64,000 nucleotides of DNA from Caenorhabditis remanei (taxonomy: Eukaryota > Nematoda > Chromadorea > Rhabditida > Rhabditidae): NCBI RefSeq assembly GCF_010183535.1, contig NC_071328.1:12276001-12340000 (forward strand), written 5' to 3'. A model generated the notes under the pieces. It had not been told where the DNA came from. It made no database searches and saw only the letters and a program-made list of their open reading frames with translations. Position 1 is the stretch's first letter, and each line of letters starts with the position of its first letter. This document shows, piece after piece, positions 7,698 to 19,600 of this stretch. The translations under genes and the position numbers were made by a program.

Positions 7698-10600
7698 ATG
7701 ATGTTGACTGAGCAGGATAAAAATGCAGAACACAATGGTGAGGAATTGCGCGAAGCGATTTTTTCTCTCTTTATTTTCTTAATTTAATTCTTAAACTTCA
7801 GATGAAAATACTCGGCAAAGTCGGTCGCCATCGGTCGATTCAGTGAGCCGTCTGCATCAGCAAAGTGGGGGCTTTGCTTCACAAAATCAGCAACAAAATT
7901 CGCAGAGTCAACAGCCGACACAGCAACGTCGTGGCAGTTTTTCGAAGGATGGTGGTGGAAACGGTGGTTATTATCAGCAGCAGAATCAGAATGGATATAG
8001 AAGACGTGATTTTCTATAAAACTAGAGAGATAATGTTAATTTTTCATTTAGAAAGCTTCAGTCAACGCGGAAACCGCAGTAACAATCAGAGAAGCGGTTC
8101 GAGTTATCAGGGCGAGCAACTTGGCAATAATTATCAGCAGGGATATCAACTGAAACAGCAGAGGGCCTATCAGAAGTAAAAATTTTGCAGATTTTCAATA
8201 GAAATAGCTCTTTTCATAAGAAGCAATAGGAAATTTTGAGAAATTCTCTGTGATAATCTGTCGAAAACGAGTTATTTGGTGTGAAAGTGTTTCAAATGTT
8301 ATATTGTCGATCGAACAGTGATTTTAAAACCTCTTTTAAGAAAAACGTTATTGTAAGCTGTTTTTTGAAGATGTTTGGTTGGAAAGGAATTCAGCAAGAG
8401 ACTTCAATACTCGTTTCGGATTAGCTTTCCTACTTTTTTCCGAAAATGCTCATTTTTCTCATTTTTTAAACGAATTCCTATAAAAATGAACTATATATTG
8501 CTTATTCGTTTCACCAAAGACATTTTTTTCAGTTACCCTCAACACCAATCGAAGTACTTTTACCAGCCCAGACCAATTTTCAATTCAACGCAAGGTAAAA
8601 ATCAATCGAAATGTCAATTTCAAACATATTTTCTTTAGAATTTGGCCCATTCTCAGCTCGCCGCCAGTCCCCATCATCACCATCGTCGCCAACACCTTCA
8701 GCAACGAATTCAAGTTCAAACAGGAATCAGATTCCCCCGCCACCGATTCTTCTACGTCACGTTGAGTCACTACCACACGAAAAAGGGTTCAGTGGGAGTG
8801 GAAGTGAGCAAGAGCAGCATCATGATGCCAAGATTCATCAGTATCGATCAGCGGGCACGGCGCCTGGTGGATTTTCTAATAAGTGAGATAAAATTTTATT
8901 AATATATAACCTTTATCGATTTATAGCTCGTCTCCCTTCAAGCAGCAGACGCCGACCACTCCATCTTCCTCTGAAAAACGAGGAGAACCAGAAGAATGGC
9001 CCACACGATTCCAACATCCACCGCCAGGCCTACAGAATCCGTTTAGACGTACTAATCAATCGAATTTTCATTTATTTTACAATGGAATTTAGGTCCACAC
9101 GATAATATCCCGCCGCCGATTGAGCTTCAACGCAAGAATCCAGTGGCATCGCTTCCGATTGATATTCCGCCGAATAGTCAGCCATCAACGCCCTCGTCAT
9201 TTGAAAGAAATGCACAATTTAGAGGTTTGTAAGGGAAATTTTCAGACAGTCTCGTTGATAATTTATAGTTTTCTGATGAAAAGTTTATTTTTTAGATAAA
9301 TATCTGAAAATTTCAGCTGCTATCAAAGAGGGAGTCTCGGTTGACAGTGTAGACGCCAAGCATGCATGCTTCGCCAATGAACGGATGCACAGTGCTATTT
9401 ATGGGTGAGAACTAAATCTGATTTCAGGTCTTCAAAAGTTGTGAATACTGTAACATTCGGAATGAAAATAAAACAGCTACTGAAACCACTTGATATACGT
9501 ATTCTGTCTTCTAATTCTTATCGTCCTGTTTTGAGAATTACAAACCTTTGTGTTTTCATAGCTAATATTCATTGAGAGTGAGTGTCAGTCACTTGTAGAG
9601 AATGTGTCCTCTGCCCCCTTTGATGTTCATTTCGTCGGCTGCTGCGCAACGTCTCTTCTCTCTTCTTTTTTTGATTTTCTTGTACTGTAGAAAGAAGATG
9701 TTCGTCATCTCTTTCTTTCTCTCTCTGTCTTTTCTACAAATATAACCAGTTCATGATGAACAACAATCAACTGAAAGATGACATAAGAAATGGAATGTTA
9801 GCTATGACAAGGAGGACAGATTATTTGGAGTTTTCCGTTTCTTCTGGTTGTTTCTCGGACGAAAGTCTAGCTGATGTTATTAGAAAGCATCTGGATTCTG
9901 TCTGAAACAGCTCGGATTAGTGTATGCGGTCTAATTCTTCTCTGTTTCTGCTGAATTGCAGGGGCCTGGCTCCACATCAGTACTTTATCAACGCTTTTTT
10001 GAAAATAGGTGTTCAAAATCTCATTTTTCGTCACTCCAATCAACTGAAATCTACGATTTTTAACGAGGAAGTTGGTTGTTTCATCTACAAGTTGTAATGC
10101 GTTCTGATCTATCCGTCCTCTCCCTAAACTTATCGCCTCAGTCGTAGTACAGTGGTTTGTTATTGATGTAAGACGAAAAAACGTTGGTTCGTTTTTATTT
10201 CTCTCTTCTCCATCGTTTCCAGTGGTAACGCCTCCGAGACATTTAGTTTTGTAAACCATATTATCGTTTATACTAGACGATGTCCTTACTACCGTGTCTA
10301 CTGTCAAAGGGTGTGCCTCGAATTGGCTGACTGATTCTTGGCTTCGTCAGTTTGAAGATTTTCCACATGTTTAGTTTTCTGAGTTTTCTTTGATTCTAAG
10401 ATATGTATCTCAATTCATAAGTTCATAACTCGAAGTCCAGAATTCAAAAGATTATTAACTTCAGGTGGAACGAAGAAATGTGATTCGTCCGTTCACTTTA
10501 CACCCTATCTCACTTTTTCACTGCAATTCTCAACACGTGAAAGTGAAAATCCTGCAGTTCCTCTTCTTCTATCCCTCTCTTTCTCCGTCTATTTCTATAT

Positions 10601-13600
10601 TATTGTTAGGAATGACAACTGAAATAGAGAAGAAGAAGAAGATACGAGATACGGTGTGTAAATTTAATACAAATGACTTCTGTATGCATAGATACATCTG
10701 TGTTGTTAACACCCGCAGCATGACGTACGATTTGAGGTTTTGTTCCTTTCGAAAAAATCTCAGTTCCGTTTCATAGAGTCAATCTGGTTGGAACAGCTTT
10801 CTATATTTATTTTTGAGAGGAACTGAAGGATTTAAAATCCCAATTTTTGTTTCGAAACACACTAAAACAGAATCTGTGATTGGTAATATCGAAATCTCTT
10901 CATTCTTGCTCTCTTTTTTAATACCGCGAATACCATTCGGCAGCTGTTCAAACCTTAATAAGCGAACGGTGGTTTTTGCTTAGTTTTTTTTGCACAAGAA
11001 TTTTTCGGTGACACTTTGTGGACACAATTGGACAAAGATATACACCATGTCAGAAAAAAATGCTGTTGAGCGATGGAGGGATGGTACAGAAAAAGGACAT
11101 TGTCGCAAAAATTTGTTAATTATTTTTGGAGCTGCATCTAAACCAGTAACCAAGATAATTTGCTCAAGATTCTTCCGAGGAGTTCCCACTTTTTCGTATT
11201 TCTCAATTTGTTTTACGCAAGAGGGGTTTCTTCTCGCCTTACCGCTTAGATCACTTGCCCTTCCTCCCTCCTCTCCGCCTCGTTCGAAAGCTACGATGGA
11301 AGAGAAACGGGATCGAGACGCGATGCTTTACGTGCAGTTTGCCCAAGTTTCTTTTTTTTTCTTACCGCCTATCTCTCTCTATCTGTGATCTCGCGGTTTT
11401 TTTCGAGGAAACGATGAGAAGAACACACAGAGTGTTTTGTTAGTGTTTTTCTATTTTTCTCAATACTTCGTTGACTCCGTAGTAAAGGTTAGAGAGCATC
11501 TGAGATAAACAGGCGGCTCCCAGCTGTTTGGAAGATTCCAGTTGTTGTTTTCAATTCAATCCTGTTGTCGTTTTCTTCTCAGACTCGAAACTCAAGACCT
11601 GGAATTTCAATTATGTGATCTATCCTACTTACCGTATTCTTCATCTTTAAAATAGTCCTATCCTAAGTCATTTGCTCACTTAATGTGTGTGTCAACATGT
11701 GAACTGGAAAGTTGTATGTTTCCGTTCTCAATCATTCTCTGTGTTCGTTCCTCTTATCTTGCTTTTGACGTCAGTGGACTTTGGGATAACCTTTTGTGAT
11801 TAAAACTGTTGCAGCTGACTCCTTTGACTCTGAAATTTGAAAAGAGTATACTTATATGATATGGTCAAAATGTCAATTTCGCCTTCCTTCATCTTTAAGT
11901 GTACTAAAAATGAAAGCGAAGAAAATCAGATGACCAAAAATAGAAATTTAGTTCAAAATCATCTATTATCACGTGAACACTATCAAGCGGAAGTTCTCAA
12001 GCCCACTATCTTATTATTATAGCGAAAAAGTTGAACTGTTAGCTGCCCGTAAGTACTGTATCTTGAAACCAGGAAGTGACCTTGTCTAATGACTTCAATA
12101 CTTCACTTCCGCCCGTCGTCATTCCTCTTGGAATTCAACCAATTTATGTAGATTGCATTCATAAAGGCTTCTCTCCTTTCTTTCATTTCCCAACAAACAT
12201 TTTGATTTTTGGCAACAATGTAATCTATAGCTGAAGTGAAAAAGAGACAATAGCTACCACCACGTTAGGTCAATTTTGCCATTTGTGTCAACACGCAACA
12301 AGGATTTCGCTCTTTTTTCTCCCATCTTTTTTTTTTGTGTTTTCAACTGTTTTGTGGGCGATTGGCAATATGTGCGATGAATGGCACACAAACTGTTTCA
12401 TCTCCCCCCATTTCATTCTCACATTCCTTTGTTTTCTCCTCGATGAAGTGGCGGCTCTAGCTATCCGAGTTAATAAAACACATCATAAAAGGCCTCGCCC
12501 CACGTGGCTCGAGTTTGCTCACCTGAATGACAATTTGCCAGTCAGCCATGTGCAGCCGCACCGCATTCAACACCTTCTTTGACAGCTGCCATTTCGTGAT
12601 TTTTGCTCAGAACATCTTTTCCGAGAAATTTTCGGTCAATGACTGAAATTGGCAGGCAAGATAGGTAGATAAGAAATAAGGCTATAGATCTAAGCTGTAA
12701 CTTGAGGTTCAATGTTCATTTAGACAACTAGGCTAAAGTTCAGATGTCTGAAATGGTTTCTGAATAGACTATCGAATAATATGTTAATACTGTAATACTC
12801 TCTGGCTTTTTGTCTGTCTATCACTCTCGAAATACGCACAAAAAAGATACAAATGAGAGAGAGAAAGGGGGTGAGAAACTGGTCTGTTTTCTGTGCTTGC
12901 TCTGTCTCTCTGTCCTCCGCAACTTTTCCTTGTCAGTGTTTAATTCTCTTCAACTATCACACTATCACTGTCTCAACCCGAACTCGGCCCTAGAGACTGG
13001 ACTGTCCGCCCGTAGTTGACTGACTATCGCTGACGATATTTGAAAAAGGAGGAGGGAAACAGAGAACAGAGAGAGAGAGGATTCGGGAAAATTTGAATGA
13101 ATAAATGGGAGTGAACACTTTTTTCGTTTGAGTTTTGGAATTGCAACATTCAAAATTGCTGAGTTATCAGTTGATAACCTTCTTTGGCAACGGAAAACTT
13201 CAGTTTTACAGTGAAAAAATCGGTCAGGAGATGCTTTGAATCGACAAAATGCCACCTTTTTTCGAATTGTATGCAAAAATTTTGTCAGATTTCTTGTTTC
13301 CTATCAAAACCCCGCTAAAGGCTTTCCCCACTTCTTTTGTCATTTCCCTGTTGCATTTTTTATCGTACGTTTTGATTCTCTCTCCCTCTTATCTAAAATA
13401 CGTGCATTCATTAATATGATGTTTTAATTTCTACGTTTACAATCACGACTTTTCAAAAATAGACGCGAAGTGGTTTTGTTTAAGTTACAAAATCCCTGAA
13501 TGCTCGTCTTGTCTATCTTCTTATCTGAAACATTCCTGTTATAGTTTGTCGTTTTTGGCGTCGTCCTGTCGGCCACCGATAATCCAATCAGTTTAAGCGC

Positions 13601-16600
13601 TTTCACTTTTTTTTGGCTGTGAAAATTGACACTTTGTTGGTCCGACCCGTCAATTTCCTCTATCTTTTATACGTCCATTTTCATGACTTGATGACCAGTT
13701 GAATTCAATGATCGAACTGTATTTTCTGAGTTTAAATAGTCTTCTTTGCGAAATTTGCTCTTTTCTCCTTTTATTTTCTTCGAATCTCTTCGCTCACTTT
13801 CTAAATTATCAAAACTCTACGAACTATTTCTAGAAGAGTGTACTCAATCCAACTGCGTGTGCTGTGCTGACTTCTTCTCATCCAGCAGCCATGCCACTCT
13901 CCACGGGTTCCATCGATTCTGGTTTCTTCGGGTGTACAACTGATGATTCTTCGAAAAAGGGAGAAGATCTTCTCAAAATGGCTCCACTTTCAATGACCGA
14001 CGAAGAAGAAACGTTGTCTACCTCATCGTCGGGATTCTCCCAAAACTCTGCTCCAGTTGGAGATTCGTCGTCTTCTTCTGGTCCACCATCCATTTATTTT
14101 TCGATGAGTTCTGGTCTATCCCCCAGAAAACATAGAACTCGTGTACGACGTTCTAATCGAAAATTGAAACGCCCCCCTCGTCAGATTTCTCCAAGATCTG
14201 ACTCACCTCCGTCCCATTCTGATTCTCCTTCTGCTGGAACATCGTCTTGCTGCTTATCAGTTGCTGGAAGTAGCAGTAGCTCTGTATCATCTCCAACTAC
14301 CTCTGTGAGAACTTCGATCGATGAACTTGCTCTCCGCCTTTATTTCTACTTTAAATCCCTACTGCTAGCTATAAATCGTCAGAAGTCGATATGCGAAAAC
14401 ATTGCGTATCTTGTGAAAGACTTTGATGCTCGATGGGGTAATTCTGGTGTTCGAAAGAAGCCGTGTGATCCTAAAGGATGTTTGGCTCCGATCTATTCGT
14501 CAGATAGAAATGGAAAACTGGTTCATCCGGCAAAGTTTCCATTGTGCTGGGCTGTTCCTCAACCGGCAATCTTCTATCAGCTGATGGCTATTGATGTTCT
14601 GGAATACATCAAGTTTTTGGAAGGGTTAGCGTTTGAGAAAAATAATATGAAAATCTAACAACTGAAATAACAATCAATGTTTTTCCTGTCAAATATTTAC
14701 ATGCACTTTTTCAGAGTGTCTCCACAAGTGAAAACGAAACAACACCCCTCTGGACCACCAATTCACAATGAAAGAGAAGCATCGCTGTCGATGGAAGCTC
14801 TGAAAGCACTTCAATATCAGCAACAGCAACATTGGCAGCAACAACTAGCACGTGGCGCTGTCTTTCCATGTAAGTCTATTCGTAAGAAAATGAATAGTAG
14901 ATCAGAACTTTTATTGAAAAAAAAACCGTGGTACTAGAAAAAAGACTTATTGACTATCTCAATGATATCCACTTTAATTTGATCTATAATTTAAACGTCA
15001 TCATTGATACTTATGAGTTCACATAACCTTATCAATCAGTGTTGAATTTCAGTTCATCCGCTGGTGGCGATCAACTTCGAAAATCAGATGAGATCAATGA
15101 AGAATCGTGATCAAATGTACCAACATCACGTTAGTCTCCAAAAGCTGCCGTCTTCCGATGGAGGAGAATCACCGGCTGGAAAAGTATCGAAGAATTGCTG
15201 GAACTCATTGACTAAATCGTTCATTTCAGCGTGACTCTTCATTCGATTCTCAATCGAGCAGTGAAGCTGATCCAGATGCACTTCCAAGTATTATGAGTAA
15301 ACTGGATGATGATGTTTCTGGAGCTGATCTCGATAAAACGCCGTCAACAGAAAAGAAAGATAATAGCAGACGGTCGAGGAAGAGTGACACGAAGAAGCAG
15401 AATGAAGGAGACAAGTCACCGGCAGGTTGGTTTCAGGGACAAAAGTGTTATGGGATGGGTTGAAGATTGAAGTTTTAAAAATAGAAAGGAAAAATATAAC
15501 GACATTATGACCTGAAAATGCTCCGTTACTCAAGAAAAGCATATCACGTCGGTGTCAATTTCATCTTCGAATGTATTTGATCAGCTTAACACACCTCTTG
15601 CTTTGTCCCATGGTGGTATAAGTTTTTTTTTTCTGTCTACGAGCGCTTCATATCCAGGCCGAAGATTACGACATTGATCTTGATTTTGCTGTCCCAGTAA
15701 ATTCAGAATAAGCTTTTATATTACTGTAACTGGTTGAAACGGTGTACTATCTCATTCCTGATTAGCTCGAACATCGAAGTTGGCTCACTGTCTACGGCCT
15801 AATTTTAGCTGATTACTTTGACTATCGCTAACCACCGTGTCACTATTATCTATCAATCTCCTAAAGGTTATTTTGTTACTCATACTTCTCCCTTTGTCTT
15901 TGTACTCCCTTATACTATTTCCATCCTCTGATTCTCTTCTATCGGCGCAATCCCTCAACATTCGAATCACTCACTGATTGAACTCTCTCTTCCCTTCATC
16001 TCGTTGTCTTCCTGTCTCTCTCCGATTCGATATACTATTTCTACCGTCTCCCTTTGTCGCCCGCATTTCTCTGTCGTCTCTCAAGTTGGCCATACTCACT
16101 TCCTCATAACTGCGCCATCGCACTCTCCCGTAGACTTTCCTCACGTAGAGTGTTGCCATTTTGAGGGCTTTTTGCTCTTTCCTTCATTTGAAAACAATTT
16201 TTATTTTTGAATTTTCGTATTTTTGAAATCCTTGTTGTTTTGTGCATCTGTCCATTCCAATTTTAATTTGTAAAAGACTCTAGAAACGTCATGAAAATAG
16301 GTTTTAGGCCAAGGCAAGAAGTACCTGAAATTTAAAAGTGCAGTCGAAAAGTTTCTTTATGACTTTGGGAAACTTTTTGCAGTGAAAAATGTTAGATTTA
16401 GGAATTATTTTTGTCTGAACATGTCTTCCTTCAGATTTTAGGAACATTTTGAACAATTTATAGATTACATTCAAATATAAATGTCTTCCCAACTGTTGTT
16501 ATTTTCGGACGAAATACTTCAATTAGATTATTCATTAGTATTCACAATATTTAGCTATAAAAAAGCTGTACGAATTGTCACGTGATGGGAGAAACCCGGC

Positions 16601-19600
16601 AAACCTTTTTTCAAAAGAAATATTCCTCTTTTTTCTTTTCCAAATCGAGCCGAAAATACAAGTCAAAAGCTGTCATTTATTATGAATAATTTAGCTTTTG
16701 GAGAGAAGAAATCTCTCATTTTTCATAATGGGTGTCGCATACTATTCCGATTTCTTTTCTCCATAAACTCGGAGAAAATTGTCCATGTCGTTTTCTGCCG
16801 GCCCCGCTCATTCATATCTTCTTTCCCTTATTCGGTTTTCTTTCACTCTTTTTTTCTTCCTTTTTTCCCTTTTTTCCGGACGTCTTCCCCCCAATCTGTT
16901 GTCCTCGTAAAGTTTCTCAATGATTTACTTCCTTCTAACCTAATTGAAGACAATGTTATTTTATTTTTGGTTGAGATACTATAGATGATTTATAGGTCAA
17001 GTTTTTGTAATTTATTTCTCTGAAATTTATAGCAAAAATACAATTTATAAGCTCTCTCGTTACAATTTTAATCATTTAATTGACATGAACATGACATTAT
17101 CTTGCTTATTGTTGACACTTGTATCATGTGTGCATTTAAGCGTACTGATAATCAATGAACCCTTTTCTCAGTTGGCATGAAAGTTGTGAGTTGTACTATC
17201 AGCTAACCTCTGATTGTTTTAATCATCTTCATCACCTTTACATCGTAAAAACAATTGTTCGTGTTTTGAAGTGTACTAGAGGTCGGCTGACGGCTTTTCC
17301 CCATCTCTATCCGTTATCTTTTCCATTCTCTTCGCTCTTGTCCAGCTGATATAGTGGTCCTTTTGGCTTTTTCTTATTCGTTACTCCTCTCCCTCCCAAA
17401 AAGTGTGATTGTCCTCTGCTGCAAAATGAGCGCGCAATGACGATGCATACACTTTTTTTCGCCCTTTTTCGTTCCCTCCGTCGCCTCGTCACCTGGTATT
17501 CTCTCTCTACTTTTCCGTCACTTTGTTGCTTTGGCCTCCCATATGTGTGTTCCTGTTGTCCCTTTTTCCTCTTTACTCTCTTTTTATCGCTTCTTGTAGA
17601 TGTTCACCCGCTCTCTTTCTATGCTACTTTATATTCATTTCCCACCCACTCAGCTATTCCTTTTTTGAATATTTTTTGATGCATCACATGGTTCAGGTTA
17701 CTGTAGCTGACTGCTCTCCTTCTTGTTGCTTTCTTCAGAAAGTGTTTACTCAATATTTACAATCACTCGAAGTTTTTTGAAGAAAACAAGAAAACAACTC
17801 ATGGGGATTTACACTTTTTGAGAAACAACGTATAGGTTTTTGTTATGTTTACCCCCCGCGTCCTGTGACTAGACCATTATGTTATTTGTTGGGATTATCC
17901 CGCAGACTATGCTCCGATTTCGAAAAATCCCATATAATTTAATTAAATTAGTGCCAATTTCATCCGTCATCAGTCATATGGTAGTCACACTCCTCCCCTT
18001 TCTCTCTTGTTTTTGACCATATACTTACCAATCTCCTAGTCGTTTTTCTCTTCCCTGTAGCGCAGATTTATGAGTTTCGTGATGGCTTTTCCACCGCTAT
18101 AAAAAAATGGGTCTTGGAGTGAAAAGCATCAGATGATATGCACGTGACTCTTCTTTCTTCTTTTCTTTCCGTTCGAATGATGAAGTGATGATGATGATGA
18201 TGATGATCTAGATTACGATGCGTTTTTTTCTTGCCTGGCGGTCATCCAACTCTGTCGGCGTGCCGATCACACAGGTGGTCGCCCGACGATTTCGATTTAC
18301 TAACTAGTATTGATCTTTCACCGATGTTTTGTGATACTATGTATATATATATATATATATATATCTATATTGACAAATTGTTTCTCTTCTGCTCCATGAA
18401 CTCATTTTTTTTCCATCTAACTGTATTTTTCTTCTACTTTCTATATCATTTCTGTTCGTTCTCTTTCCGTCGTCTTATTCGTAACGTTTTCATTTTTAGT
18501 AGGACGTAATTGACACCTGGTTGAATGAGCTAAAAGTCCGCTGGCCCCTTATTCTTAAACGATGCCAGCTACGATATCATCGATGATGTGCGACGTGTCG
18601 CATGGAGGAGAAACATCTGCATCAGGAGATCCGTCTCCTTCTCAATCATCGCTTTCGTCAAGAATTATGAACGGGTTTAGTCACTCGCTGAGCCATATCC
18701 ACCATCATAACTACCCAACTACAACGACGCGTAGAAAATATCAAAATTCGATATCTACACAGTCTTCTTCCTCGACAACAACATCGCTTGAGAGAATTTC
18801 TACCTCAACGTGTACGTCGTCTGTGTCTTCTGCATCAGAAGTATGCCTGTCGAGAGCTGAAAAAGATGTGCAGACTATGCTGACGTCAGATGCTTCGACA
18901 GAGGAAGAAAGTGATGAAGATTGTGATGATGAAGAAGAAGAGGATGATGAAGATGACGATGATGAAGACGAGGATGATGATGAAGATGATGACAGTGATA
19001 GCGAAGATTATGACTCGGAAGAGAGTGGATCGGAAACGGAATCTGAAGATAGCCATGTGGCTGATGAAGAGCAGGAAATAATGGAGCCATTTGTGTCCTC
19101 ATGGTCCTTTGCCATGGGAACTCAACGTTCCATAATCAGTTCTGTCGGAGAGAAAGCCCCGAAGTCGAACGTCGAACATATGGAAGATTGGGAATTGGAT
19201 GTTGTTGAGAGAGCCCATAGAGACAGTCGGCTCGCCGAGCTTTATGGTGATCTATCATGGAGATTCTATACTCATCCACCAACTTCTTTCTGTTTGGCGC
19301 GGGTTTTCATGCGTCATGGATTGACTGGGAATGAGGGAATGTCGGTGTTTAGTGAGTTTTGGGGAAGTGATTGGGGAATCTTTGAAAGTTGCTATAAATT
19401 TTGGGAAAGGAAATTGGTGAACCTCATTCTCGTTATTAAAATGTTATTTTTGCAGAGCTTCCACGCAAAGCGAATCGTCGGGACTCAATTGATTCAAGTA
19501 TTTCTTCTGCATCTGGCGCATGCTCACCGGCTCTAGATGAATCGACACTCACCAAGATTATGCCTACCGATGAGTTCAGAGGAGGACGAGGAGTCGCCTC

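Noticed and set aside
7454..7735. Minus-strand 93-codon frame opposite the gld-2 start
   Set aside because: It overlaps the coding start of gld-2 and the plus-strand reading is better supported.
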